Source: Voacanga thouarsii (Eukaryota; Streptophyta; Magnoliopsida; Gentianales; Apocynaceae). Taken from it: a DNA stretch of 64,000 nucleotides. The DNA lies in contig JANUWF010002342.1 of assembly GCA_026120185.1 (NCBI GenBank), forward strand, positions 5,394,501 through 5,458,500, written 5' to 3'. The notes under the pieces are model-generated. The model saw only the letters and a program-made list of their open reading frames with translations, did no database searches and was not told the origin of the DNA. Each line of letters starts with the position of its first letter. Position 1 is the stretch's first letter. Shown here one piece after another: positions 35,193-47,480 of the stretch. The position numbers and the translations under genes are program-made.

Positions 35193-36491
35193 ATGTTTTG
35201 ATTTATGACAAACATTGATGTGGACTAACATGCGTAATCTATATGTGATAGGATATATTTTGACTTCAATTCTTCCAAGGCATGCTAATGAGACTGCAAA
35301 GCAACTCTTAAGAAATAGAATCCAGGAGTGGGTGATCAAGAATAAGATAAACTTAAAAGATTACATACTAAAAAGTCCTTGAGAAAAATCATAGACTAGA
35401 AATTATTATCAAGGTATTAATTGAAAATTCCTATGTCTCTTTCCTTATGATTAGATTCTTTTTTTTTAATACCTTGAAGCACTTAAAAATGATTTCAAAA
35501 GAAAATGATATTTCTAAACCTGAATTTTCGGTTGAAGTGGTTTTGGATGGACCTCTATATCCAAAACATCATCCAATAATCTTTAGTATTTTTCAAAATA
35601 TATCTCTTTGCGAAAAGTGCCATTTTGGACTCACATTTTAGATGGACATCTTTCCACTTTGTTAATCCAAAACCCTGAAACTACTGACAGTAGTAACTAG
35701 CTGTTACCAGCCGTTAGGACTTCGAGATTGGCTCTTATAAAAGCTTCTAAAAATCGATTTTGAAGAAAATTTTTGTTCTATCTCTTTCAGAAACATTCTT
35801 ACACTTTAGAATACAAAAATCTCCCTTTTTATTTGTGCTTCAAAGTGGACTAAAATTATTCCAAAGGTAAAAATTATTAGTGCTTAGTTGTTCTTATTCT
35901 GCTTAATTTGTGAGCTAGCTCTATACTCTTTCTTGAATCCGCTTTGTATCAAGGTTAATGAGGTAAAATTCAGTTGGGATAAGGCTTATTATTGTGTTTA
36001 GAGAGGTTGGGATAAACCAAGTGCGGTGATTCCCTTGTGTAAGATTGGTGTCGCCTACCACCATTGATTTGGTAAAAGGTTTTAGTGATTGATGTTGAAA
36101 TCCTTAAGTGAGAACGTAAGGTAGTGGATGTAGATCATTTAAGGATCGAACTATTATAAATCTTTGAGTATTTTCTTGTGTTGATTGCCTAAGTTTCTTC
36201 ACTGCATTTTCAATATTTCTTAAATCCTAAATGCTATATTCTTTTCTCCAAAATTAGTGGTTCATTTAAGTCTTCTGCATTCTATAATAAGCTTGTCATT
36301 GATCGCTTAACTAGCTACCTTTATTTCATACCATCCTCTGACTATTCTGCATTGGTTTAAGAGATCTCTGTCTAGACTCCTAAAGCTGCGAATCATCTTT
36401 GCCATTTAGTTCATCCTTTCCAACAGATATCAAATTTTAAATTTACATTTTTTTGCCATAAATCTTATTCACCCCTTCTAAGATTTATCAG
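35193..36491 (+). repeat. S1 3' LTR, main part
   Basis: Continues from 26085 once C2 and one CTCAT copy are removed, and follows the 5' LTR to its end (agatttatca). TATA box at 35735-35743. Followed by GTAGT. Confidence 0.9.
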
Positions 36492-36496
36492 TAGTA
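36492..36496. other. Target-site duplication of S1 (right)
   Basis: GTAGT, partner of 6404-6408. Confidence 0.85.
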
Positions 36497-38362
36497 ACTA
36501 TAGCAACCAAAGCAACCAACATATTAAATCAACAACCAATATCAAAACCTAACATCAACATAAACATCTTCAACATCAACTCCCTCTTTTTGTATCAAAT
36601 AGGGCCAACGAGTTATTCCTTTGACTCCTATTGAGAACGAGTCAGGACCTTGTATAGACTTTTTGGTTAAGTTGAACTTACTTAATCTCCTTAAAGACTT
36701 CAATAACTTGTACAGTAAGATTAGCTATGGAAGTTTGCAACCCACTAAGCTGAGAGAGAAGATGGAGCTAATGAACTCTAAGTAATTGGCTTAGATACAG
36801 ATGGAATAGGAATGGAGTGGGAAGCTATAGACTTTAGTGAGGCTTACCCTTCCAGCTGGATAGACTTCCAAACCAGAGTCCTTACTAGAGCAAAGATAGT
36901 AGGCACATGCAGCTTTTTTAATGGGGAATGGAGAACGTTTAAGTCCTTGACAAACTTGTCAATAGCAAGCTGTTTGTGACTACAACAACTATAGAGATAC
37001 TCTTTCAGTAGACATGGGTATGGGCGCAACATAGTGATGGCAGAAAAAGATCAGTATAGCACACAATATGCTGAAAAATCAAGTCTCCAAGAATAAACTT
37101 CAAGCCTCTTGCAATCTTGTTAAGTAGAATAGCCCTACCTTTTAAGACGATAGCCAAATTATTAGTTGGCAGCTAGTTGCAGCAAGTGATTTTACAAAAT
37201 GAGAAATAAAATCTAGTCAACTATGAAAACTCCAAGTGTCCATTAGCAGGCCAATTATCTATCATTCCATCTATTGGATCCTTACACACATCTGCAATAT
37301 CAAGTTCCTCTCCCAAGCCTTCAATATCCTCCGAATAAGAGAGCTTAAAATTCTCATATAAATACTCAGGACTAAAGGTGATGAGGGCTCCTCGTATAAA
37401 TACACAGGATGAAATGGCACTTTCCTATTTGTGATTGTCACTTTCAAATTTAAGTAAAATTCCTTCACAAGAATAACATTATATTAAGTGATATAATCCA
37501 TTATTCCCAATAGATCAGCATCTTACAATTCTTTTCTCATGCCAAGATGATTGAACTTGGACAAGTTAATCCTTCAAGTACACCATTGGTAGAGAGAACA
37601 TGAATTAAGCTTGACTTGCTTAATCACAAAATAGGTGTACTTTAATAGCAGATGGTTGTGTTTTTCCTTTCTTAACAAGTACAATTTCTTCCTATTGCTT
37701 GCTTGATTGTCTTGTTTTCCATTTCCAATTTGTTGTCTTTACTCCAACAACTTCAATCTCAATATCCTCAATAACCTTAAATACATCTTCAATAGAAATT
37801 TCCTTACCTTTTCCTTTACTCACAAATCTTTCAAGCATTAATTGTTTATCAGAACCTTTTAATTCTTTAGACTTGGTGTCATCTCGTTTTGTTTTCCCTA
37901 CAGAATCCGTCATAATAGAATGTGGTACAAATATACCAGTATCACCATAATCAGTCTCATAATGCCCTATAGCAGCATACAATTTCTGTCACCTTTCTAA
38001 TATGCCCATTACTTGATCCAGTGGTAGGTAGGACTTTAAAACATAAATTAACAGAGGATCAGTGGCATGAATATGATCTAGTGAGGCATTTGGTGCCTTT
38101 GAAGATTCCTCTTTAGGTACTTCAATGTTTGCATCAATTAAATCCAAAAAACTAGAAATATTCTTGTCAGTATTAATTTTCTTGAACATTTGAACAAGGG
38201 AATGGCCCACCACAAAGGATTGTGTTCCACTAGACCCGACACTTTGCCCTTTTTCAAATTTAGTAACAAAGAGTTCTAGAATTGAAAACTTATACCCTAC
38301 TTGCACTCTATCATTATCTTTGTAACCACAGTACTTCATAAAATCAGAAACATCTCCAAAAG
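36497..38362 (-). mobile_element. S0 Sirevirus-like remnant, internal part
   Basis: Continuation of the S0 element from 6408. Minus-strand order is third ORF (38339-36844), a non-coding stretch with a polypurine-like block (aaaaagagggag near 36571-36587), then 6408-6185 and the LTR. It is cut at 38362 by the T1 LTR. Pol and gag are not present in the window. Confidence 0.7.
36844..38339 (-). pseudogene. S0 third ORF, envelope-like / plant transposon protein domain (broken)
   Basis: Minus strand. 38339-37692 reads in one frame with a single stop at 37989-37991; it is a polar, Lys/Glu-rich N-terminal region of about 215 codons. After stops, KEFYLNLKVTITNRK (about 37465-37420) is followed in another frame by a block with FIRGALITFSPEYL, PANGHLEF and NLAIVLKGRAILLNK. 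This EFY-N-L, then FIRG, then INxxK layout matches the domain in S1 ORF 23191-24841 and in other plant retroelement third ORFs. No pol lies beside it because S0 is cut at 38362. Confidence 0.6.
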
Positions 38363-39794
38363 TGTAACACCCTTAACAAAAATAGTACAGAAGTGTGTAA
38401 AACGTTAGGAGTGGCCCCATCTAGTTACCCAGACAAGGAGTCATTACAACAAACAATGCCATAAAGCGCATAAATAAATGCATAACACAATATAAAGCAG
38501 TTAAAAGTTAACACGCTATTATACATCCCAAAAAAGATATCTACAACTTAGAGTGCATCATTGTATATTACAAGTATACTAGATACTAATATTGTAACAC
38601 CCCTATTAAAAGTAATAGAGGAAGCATATCAACACCGGTTGTTATCCCGTCCAGTTGCCCAGACAAGGGGTCTTTATAATGAAAAAACAACAGAGTATAT
38701 AAGGTTGAAAAGGGAAACGTCCGGACCTATTCTGCTGTCACTGTGGTATTGCCCTCTATCCATAGGTTCTTTCAACTCCAGATCCTACAAAAAGGTAAGA
38801 TAAAAGACACGTGTGGGTGAAAAATCACCCAGTGAGTACCGTGTGTGCTAGTGTTTTATCAAGAGGTAGAACACAAAGCTTTTTTGTGAAATAGCATATC
38901 ATTTTTTCATTGGAAATGATTCCAAAACTTTTTAACGAAGAGTTTATTCAGAACTCAATCATTTTTGGAAAACTGTATTTCAATTTCAAATCATTGGCCC
39001 ATTTTTCAAATCACAGGCACTTCTCCAACAGAAGGTTGGCCTGTATCCGCATGCATGTCCTACAGTCCTTACCTTCAGCTACACAGTTTCTTATGCTAGG
39101 AACTATGCCTTACAGCACGTCACCCGTGTCATGCCGGAGCGGTAAGCGTAAAAATGTACAGCTCACCTAGCATTTAAGGATCTTTTACTTGCCACCATAA
39201 GCCAGGGATCCCAATCCTGACATCAATTACCATCGAGGTGGCAAGGAGTCAAACGCACCAAGTGTCCCCGCCTGGCATCCAGCGAATGACTCAAAATCAC
39301 GAAGCGCCCACAGAAGTGGTAATTGCCAGGATCAAAATGGCTAGCCAGGACGACTCATCTCAATGTCCTGTCGCCCTGTTTGGAGTAAGACAATCTCCAG
39401 AACTAGCTAAGTTACTTGGGGTCGTCTACCTCTAACATGAGCTAGTACAAAAATCAAAGTCCATGCTGAGTACTCAACGTTAACAATACCAACCCCGTCT
39501 GATTGATCAGGTCAGAGGATTATCTGATTCACAGAATTTTCAAATCAAAATAGTTTTGGGGCAAAACAACATTTTCTAGAATTTGATCCCACTGACTTGC
39601 AAGTCAAATCATCATTCACCTAGACTTTGTAAGCCAATCAATTCATTCCATGGCACATCAAGCCAATAAAACAATTTCAAGGATCAAATGTCGTTTTCCA
39701 AAAGTCAATCTCATCATGAGGGATCATTTTTCAAAATTATGTTGAAACAGGATAAAGAGTTCTGTTCACACATCAAAACATGTTTCCAAGAGTA

Positions 39795-40055
39795 TTCGAG
39801 TCATTTTCCTCGTACTCGATCACAAAAGTCATTTCTAATGATATTTAGGTTATTTTACTCATACCCGATTTTCAAAAGACTTTTCGAGGGTATTTGGGTC
39901 ATTTTACCCTTACATGATTTGAAAATTGTTCACAAGAGTTCTAATAAGGATATTTTAGTCATTTACCGAATACCCGATTTCAAAGGTTTTCATAAAACAT
40001 TCCAATAAGGACATTTGGATCATTTTCCAAATACCCGATTTCCAAAAAAAACTTC
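39795..40055. repeat. Degenerate tandem repeat, ~50-60 bp unit
   Basis: Five units built on the pattern atttggrtcattttnc ... atacccgattt ... aaa, for example at about 39840, 39890, 39945 and 40005. It lies in the R-U5 part of the solo LTR. Confidence 0.7.
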
Positions 40056-40432
40056 AAGAAATCTAGAATTCTAATCCTAAAAAAAAATTAAATTCAAAGT
40101 TTCCAAACATATTTCCATAAAATGTTCTAATAAAGTTTCCAAGCTAATTTTGATGTTCAATCGAGCCCAAAAGGGGCATAAAATAATTCGTGCTCAGATA
40201 AACCTTCAACATATTTAGGGATTTCCAAAACGGTATAAAACATAGCATTTCATGAAAAACTGAAGCACACTAGCTTTTAAAAGATTTTAGAAATGAAAGG
40301 GACTCACCTCGTGTCCTAAGCAATTCTTTCCGTTCACGGCCGTTTAACCTTCATTCCTACCGTTTTCAATGTTCCGTTGGCCGTTTGTCACTAAACCTAC
40401 ATCAAACATCGTTTTTGAGTCAATTATTGTTT

Positions 40433-40524
40433 GTCGATGGGTAGCCGATGTTCGGCCGATGTGCCCGACGGTTCGCCGATGTCCACCTGACGTTTAGCTG
40501 ACGGGGGCCGACGGTTAGCCGATG
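40433..40524. repeat. GC-rich GCCGATG/CGACGG repeat patch
   Basis: About 90 bases with gccgatg at least four times and cgacggtt twice, GC-rich in an AT-rich LTR. The matching part of the T1 LTR (about 44240-44340) lacks it. Confidence 0.7.
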
Positions 40525-43500
40525 CTTAAGAAAAACATTCAACTTTCGTTTACATCGTTTTTCCGTCGTTTGTTCAATTCTTTCATTTTCCTATTTCCAC
40601 ATCCTTCCTCCCTTCATAAAAAAGGAATTCACTTCATATTTCCCTAATTATTTCATCTAAATCACACAATTAATCACCCTTAAGTCCATCCATTTTCGGA
40701 CTACTTTCTGGAATTTCACTAGTTTGGCACACCATTTTGTTTTGCACATAACTTTCAATTTACAACTCCGATTTAGCTCCATGATATACCAAAACGACCA
40801 TAAGACTCTTAAATTTAATTATGTATAGGCTGTTTTCAGAGTTCTGACTCCAGTAGCATGCTAGTGTGCAAAAACAGCCCCAGTAGTTATTCTGATTTTT
40901 AGTCTATTTCTACAAACAACTTCACCTACTTGTGCTTCTTGATTCATAACACCTATCTAACCCTTAATCCACTTCATTTCCCTTCAAACAACTTTAATTC
41001 TTTATATTTTCAGGTTCAAGAAAGCCACTAAGTTCTTATGTAAATAACATATAGCTAACATCAACATCCAAAAGCAATCATAATCCATTTTCTTTAATGT
41101 TTAACCCATTTTTATCCCAACTCTACCATCTTTCTTCTCAATCATGAACACCCCTTTAAATCAACAATCAAATACCCTTATTCACCATACAAAACATAGC
41201 CTATGAACCCTTTATCCAATTGGTACACACACTTGCACACATAAAGTTTCACATAGTACATAATAACCACTTTAATAATCACAAATCTCATGTTTTCATG
41301 TTAAAATTCATATCAAAACGATCATCGTAATGAAATCTACAACTTTAATTCTTGAAATACAGGACTTTACCTTGTATATAAGGTGCTCTAGCTTGAATTT
41401 GCTCCAAGAATCTCCAACTTCTCCAAGAACACTATTTTCTCTCTCCTCTCTATTTTCTAAATTTTCTCACTCTCTCTCTTCTCTATTTCTTTTTCTTTTC
41501 TCTTCTCTTTTTCTTACTTGTTTGCTGCAAACTTCTGGCTGTCTAAAGCCATTTCAGCCAGCCTTCATGGCCTATATATAGAGAAATATGGTCTTCAAGT
41601 CAAGGATGTATTAAATGGTCTCAAACATTTAGAAGCCCTTGATTGGTCCACCTAGCTACTTAGGTGTCCTTTAGAGCATTCAAGAATTCTATGGAATTGT
41701 TTAGAAAGTCCTTGCATGATTGTTCATGTAACCAATCATAGAATCAACACTTAGTGAGTTTTTATTGGTCCATATGGTGATGAGGTGTCCACTTAGGTGG
41801 CACATAATAATGACTAAGCTTAGTAAAAATATTTATTTATAAACCTTTATCTCAACTTATCTCAACCAATCAAATAGAAACACTTGACTTCATTATTCAA
41901 TCACTAAACGACATTTATTTCATCCACCAATCATAAGAAGCCGCACGTCCCATTTCCAACCTCAATTTTCTATTTTCTTCAAAAATGACCAAAATCAGGT
42001 CTGTAACGAAAAAATATTTTATTTCACTATTCAGCTCTAAAAATTCCACTGAATCCATTGGTAACACTTAAATTCTTCAATTCCCTCTCTACTTGGTCAA
42101 ATTTTGCAGTCAAAGTCACAAGTACAGTCAAAATGACAAAAATGCCCCCGATACCCCAGGTAGCACAATTCGCACCAAAACGTGCGTCTCATTGCACTGA
42201 TAAATTTCTATTTCTAGAGTACCCTAAAATTCTTATTTTTTAAATCTTAATAGTCTTCCAAAAATTTAGGGTACGGGTAAAACAAATCCAATAATTACAT
42301 CCAGGTCTCGACAAAATTTTATTTCACCAAAGTATTCATCTCAATACACCGATCAATTTTTGTTCTGGCCATTGATATAAATTCTCATCCCATTACAGAT
42401 AGTAACCAATTGAAAGTGAAAAAGGTGGGGTGTTACAAATATACATCGAGTTGTACGGATCACTACTTTAGAAAAGGAGTACTAGCCTCTTTAAGATTGG
42501 CTCTTGGCTCCCGATCCTAGGAAAAACAGAGTAAAATAGGTGTGAGTGAAAAATCACCCAATGAGTCTCGTGTGTGCTAGTGTTTGACAAAATAGATGCA
42601 AAATTTTCATTAGAAATGAAAATTAAGTTTTTTCATGAATTTGCTTCCAGAAAATTCAACCTTAGGAAGTCATTGTATTTTTCTACTGAAAAAAATTCTA
42701 CAACTGTAAAGTTGAGAAAATTTAGTTTCGTGGTTCAAAACTATCACATGTTTGGAAAATATCAGTTTTCAACTCAAAGCCAAGAAAATGTGGGTACTTT
42801 TTCATCAGAAGGACACCCCGTGTGCAAAGCCCGGAAAACTTCGTCTTCGGCTATGGTACTATTGTGTTTGGAACTTACCTGTTCGTACTAGACCATATCA
42901 TGCAATTTCAACTATTGTTGGTCCTTAGTACCTTGGTTCTAAAGCCCAACACTCAACCGTTTCATGTCAGAATGATATGTGACCGCAACCCCTCACCTCA
43001 CAATTTAGGCATTTTACTTGCTGCCGTAAGCCAGGGTTCCCAATCCTGATGTCAATCAACATCGAAGTGATAAGGGGTGAATACACTGGTGTCCCCGTTG
43101 GTATCAAAGAAAATCCCAATATACACGCCTAAGTGTATCTACTAAAATAGGCAATTGCAGGGCAAATAAATGGCTAGCTAGGGATGCCTAATTTCTTCTA
43201 TCGCTCTGTTTAAAGTAAGACAATCCCTAGAACTAGCTAGGTTACTTGGAGTCGTCTATCTCGAACGAAAGCTAGCACAAAAAGTATAGTCATTACTAAG
43301 TACTCAACGTCTTCACTAAATCGCAATCCAATCTACCATAAAATAATTCCCAAGGAATTCCAAAATTCCTGTGGGAATAGAGTGAAATTAGTTTTCAAGA
43401 GCAAAATTGTCATTTCCAAATTCTGTTTCTCTATCAAGAAATTATTTTCCAAAATTGAAGAGTAAAAATATAAAATGTCCTTTACGCGATTAAATACATT

Positions 43501-45965
43501 CCTTAAGGGCAATTACATAATTTATGAGTAATCTGGTCCAAAAGGAATAAAATTAGCATAATCCAAGAATTTAAATTCAGAAGATGTGAATAATTCAAGG
43601 ATTTAGGATTTTATCACATTTCCAAGTAAAAGGGCATTTTCATAATTTCTCAAAAGAAACATGCCATAATTCAAGAATTCAACCATAATCATGGTATAAG
43701 GTTCATATGAGTGAGGTCAAAAGCCAATTTGACTCATAAAATATGAATGGAATGCTTTGAAATATATAATTTTAAATCTTCACAATTGAATAAATTCTAT
43801 TTCTCAAAATAATGACTATTTCCCATTCAGGAAAATCATAAATGATTCAGGAAAATCTAAAACCACACATTCACATTTTTCATGCTTTAGAACATTATTC
43901 ATAAAAATGAATATTTTCAAAAGTAAATCTCATGAATTTCATGTCATTTGAATATGAAATGACATCATAGATTTTATTAGAAAAACCATTTTTCCGCAGA
44001 GAAAACAAATCGTTCAAATGTTCATTTTGTCATAACAATTACACACTAGCATTTTTGTCATGCAAGACATCAAAGGACTCACATTTTTCTAAGGAATCTT
44101 ACCAAGATTAGGAGCATATTAAATACAAGAAACCTAGAGTTTTATCTGGAAAAACCAAAGGCATTTCTTATGCATAACTTCAACATGCACAAGCCACAAG
44201 CATAGGCTAGGTTTTCAAGTATTCAAGGGACTCACCTCGAATATGTTATCGCTCAATCATTAAATCGTCCAACAATCATCACCAGTTCAAAATCAAACGT
44301 GTACAATAACGATTAAGCTCAATGTGATTGAGTATGCATTTTATGAATCAACATTATTCATGTAATATATTAACAAGGAATTTAATCATTTCTTTAATAT
44401 TTCATTTCTTCTTGAAATGAAATAAACTACTTGGAATACCAGTATGCCAAATTGTCCATTTCTTTTTCAATTCCCAAACACGTTTTCCAACATTTCAATA
44501 CATTCAATTCATGCTCTTTAATGCCATCAATCAAATGAAATTTCATCCAAGAACATATACTACCTCAAAATTTCCAGCTTTTCTCATTAAACCACATCTT
44601 ACTAATTAATTCATATCTTTCAATATACAACTCCGATTCTTTCCAAATTTGCTCCAAAATGTTCCTATTTCATTTAGCTACCCTATCATGGCTGGATTTC
44701 ACAACAACAAGAGGATTCCAATAGATTTTCAGTAGCATTTTCAAGGATGAAATTCAGCTTTTTCAATCCTTTTTCACCAAAATCTTATTCCATCTTATTT
44801 CTTATTTCATCTAACACCTAACGCCAATTAATTCCTTCATTTTTCCTCAACTTTTATTCATCAAAATAACTATTTTCTCAGTATTTTTTCCAGAAGAAAA
44901 ATGTCACACGTACAACAGCAATATCCAACAACCTTTTAATCCATTTTCCATGCTTACATGATCTCAACTAATATTAAATTCATTCCTTTACTTCATTTAA
45001 TCTTTTCTTCATTAACTTCTTCGACTTTCAACCATCAAAATCCCTTCCAAACATCACTAATCCATGCAAAATGCCATTCCATTCAACCAGTTACACAAGA
45101 AAGCAAAAACAGCAATATAGAGTTCATTTGTTCTTTAAGTAAAAATCATATAATATCCTTATTTCCTTGAAAAAACATACATCAATCTACTCCTTACAAT
45201 GAGAAGAACAAAGTTAGTTCTTGGTATCAAGTGATTTTCCTTGATTCTCCCTTGATTTTTGCTCAAAACCTCCAAGAACTCTTGTTTTCTTTCCTTATTC
45301 TCTCAAAACTACTAATTTATCTCTCTTCTTCTTGCTAATTTCTTTCATTCTCTCTCTTTTTATATTTTTCTCTTCTTCTTTTTTTTCTCTATTTTCAGAT
45401 AAAAAAATCGGCCCCTAAACAGTCCACTGCCATTCCATTTTCTTTTCCACAAGAATTGATTTTTTCTACAAGATAATACGCATTAAATGCACAAGCCACC
45501 TAGCATAACACATGACATCCCAAGGGAGCTTTTGGAATTCAACATGCCACCTAAGTATCCTTCAACAAATCACCCCTTACTAAGTGGAACCCTTAATCAA
45601 TAAGAATTGGACACATTTTCCCAAGAACTAATCACAATTTTCTCTTAATTTCTTGAATAAAATTTTACCAACTTTTCCGAATAATTCATAAACCTTAATA
45701 TTATTCGTTGCAACCACAAAAAAATTTATTTTACCAATAGAATTCTGACAACAAACGATTCATTTTCATGTCTCTCGAAATTCTCAAATACTTTCTCAGT
45801 TTTTTGAAATCGCAACTAAAAATTCTACGAATGTCTCATAAAATTTTTACTCTACCAAAAAATTCATCACATTGCAGTGAATATTTCTTGTTTTGCTTTG
45901 CATACAAATTATCACCATGTACAAAGCAGTCGCAATTAGAAAGTACAAAAGCAATGGGTGTCACA

Positions 45966-45979
45966 ATCTCCCTTCCTTT
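45966..45979 (-). promoter_or_regulatory. T1 polypurine tract
   Basis: Minus strand aaaggaagggagat directly before the LTR start TGTGACACCC. Confidence 0.8.
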
Positions 45980-46304
45980 AAGGAATTTTGTCCTCGAAAT
46001 TAAAATTATCCCTCGAATAATTTAGGGTATTTCCTCTATAATTCAACTTCCATTTCCATGTGGCATCAAGCACAGGATGATGGTTCCATAATACATTCAC
46101 CAGTGGAATTTTCTTATTTCTTAACTCTTTCTCAGCATACTCCAAAATTCTTATCGGCTTCTCTTCATAGTTTATGTTTGGTGTAAGCTCAATGGCCTCG
46201 TCATTTATGACATGTTCAAGATCTCCTACATACTTGTGGAGTTGAGATATATGGAATACATCATGAACACCTTGTAATTCAGCTGTTAAATCCAATTGAT
46301 ACAC
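45978..46304 (-). pseudogene. T1 pol C-terminus with chromodomain-like end
   Basis: 108 codons reading GVHDVFHISQLHKYV near residues 12-26, RILEYAEKELRNKKIPLVNV near residues 71-90, then a Trp-x-x-x-Pro and ATWKWK motif. This is the integrase C-terminus and chromodomain-type tail of plant Tekay/Del chromoviruses, which directs insertion through chromatin contacts. The frame ends at the polypurine tract, as in intact members. It is uninterrupted in this segment but has no intact upstream pol. Confidence 0.85.
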
Positions 46305-47480
46305 TACCTTCCCAATTCTTTTCTTGATTGGAAAAGGCCAATATATCGACGCGCTTTCTTTCTTTGTAGTTTTCCTCCTAAATTTTACCTCAGGATCAGT
46401 TTTAGAAAGACTTGATCTTCTGTCTCAAACTCCAGGTCTTTTTGACTTTAGTCGACATAACTCTTCTATCGACTTTAAGCAGCTTCCAATCTATTCTTAA
46501 TCTTTTCTACAATTTGTTTAGCTAATTCTAGATCCCAAACACCGTGTGCTTCCTATTTTAGTCCTAAACTCTCCTAATAGAGGGGTGATTGACATTGTCG
46601 TCCATAAAATGCTTTGAATGGAGCCATACCAATCATCGATTGGTAGCTATTGTCATATGCAAATTCAACATAAGCCAAGTGATCAACCCATTTAGTCCCA
46701 AAGTCTAAAGCACACTCCCGCAACATGCCTTCCGGAATTCAAATCACTCTCTTTGTTTAACCATATGTTTGTGGATGTGCAGTAGTACTGAATTTCAAAG
46801 TTGTCCCATAAGAGTATTGCAGCTTACTTCAAAACTTGGAGGTAAATCTGGGATCACGGTCGGATATAATGCTAGAAGGTACTCCATACAAGCTAATCAC
46901 CTCCTCTAGATATATCTTACTCAATTTCTCCAAAGAATCTCATAGGTTAATGGGAATAAAATGAGCCAATTTCGTCAAGTGATCTACCACGATCCAAATA
47001 GTATCTCTCTGTCTAGTAGTCAGACACAATCCTATGGTAAAATCCATAGTAATTTCATCCCATTTCAATTAAGGTATCGACAACGGTTGTAATAATCCTC
47101 CTGGTCACTATAGTTTCGACTTCACTTTTTGACATTTAAGGCACTTGGCTACATATTGCTAGATATCCTTTTTTATTCCAATCCAGTAGTAGTATTGCTT
47201 CAAATCATGATACATTTTCACTTCTTCTGGGTGGATGGTATCTTTGCTCCGATGCACATTCGTAAAAAATATCTTGTTTGATTGTAGCTTGTCTCAAAAC
47301 ATAATATCTATCTCGAAAGCACAGAATTCCTATTTTATTCACTTGGAAATCCTTTTCTCCCTTTCTTGCAATATTTTGCAATTCTGCATCATCTTTTGAG
47401 CATCTTTCAACTATTGCGAGGAACTTCTCTAACCTCTTATTTCCTCTCCTAAATTTCGGCCATGGTAATTCCATTAAAGC
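46305..47480 (-). pseudogene. T1 integrase (broken)
   Basis: From 47474 downward: an N-terminal block to 47205 (QVNKIGILCFRDRYYVLRQA near 47335), zinc-domain Cys pair CLKCQ near 47140, core first Asp in TMDFTIG near 47045, second Asp in SDRDPRF near 46865, and a third block HPQTYG then a stop near 46775. Several stops and frameshifts. Similarity ends near 47480, so RNase H and RT are lost. Confidence 0.8.

Larger units (their letters stand above)
6409..36491 (+). mobile_element. Sirevirus-type Ty1-copia element S1 (with two nested guests)
   Basis: A plus-strand Ty1-copia element bounded by LTRs 6409-7714 and 26062-26085 plus 35193-36491, with a perfect 5-bp duplication GTAGT. Order: LTR, initiator tRNA-Met PBS, gag with a long coiled extension, protease, integrase, RT, RNase H, a third envelope-like ORF, an internal and a terminal polypurine tract, LTR. 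Removing G1 and C2 with their duplications leaves about 11.1 kb, which fits Sireviruses (large size, gag extension, extra 3' ORF). All ORFs are degraded. Compared with the other families here it is the host layer for two further insertions. Confidence 0.9.
38593..42437 (-). repeat. Solo LTR of the T1 family (3845 bp), inside the T1 LTR
   Basis: Ends TGTAACACCCC and ggggtgttaca, flanked by AATAT at 38588-38592 and 42438-42442. The orientation is set by homology to the T1 LTR. A TATA-like ctatatatag lies near 41580 (minus strand), leaving an unusually long R-U5 of nearly 3 kb. Homology to T1 is clear at several blocks but heavily diverged between them. Contains the repeat blocks at 39795-40055 and 40433-40524. 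Confidence 0.88.
38363..45965 (-). repeat. T1 3' LTR (3.76 kb, interrupted)
   Basis: Two segments, 38363-38592 and 42438-45965, join when the solo LTR and one AATAT are removed. The polypurine tract is at 45966-45979. On the minus strand a consensus-like splice donor (CGAG|GTGAGTCCC) lies at 44236/44235 and an acceptor-like site (tttttcctag|GATC) at 42517/42516. Small frames along it are not genes. Confidence 0.8.
38363..47480 (-). mobile_element. Tekay/Del-like chromovirus remnant T1
   Basis: Minus-strand Ty3 element of which only integrase, the chromodomain-like C-terminus, polypurine tract and 3' LTR remain. The LTR is 38363-38592 plus 42438-45965 (about 3.76 kb without the nested solo LTR). 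LTR ends are TGTGACACCC on the minus strand and TGTAACACCC at the other end. RT, RNase H, protease, gag and the 5' LTR are missing: sequence similarity stops near 47480. The lineage call rests on the C-terminal domain and the long LTR. Confidence 0.8.

Noticed and set aside
38561..39435. Several ORFs of 65-86 codons
   Set aside because: They lie in the end of the 3.8 kb LTRs and have no counterpart in the T1 copy.
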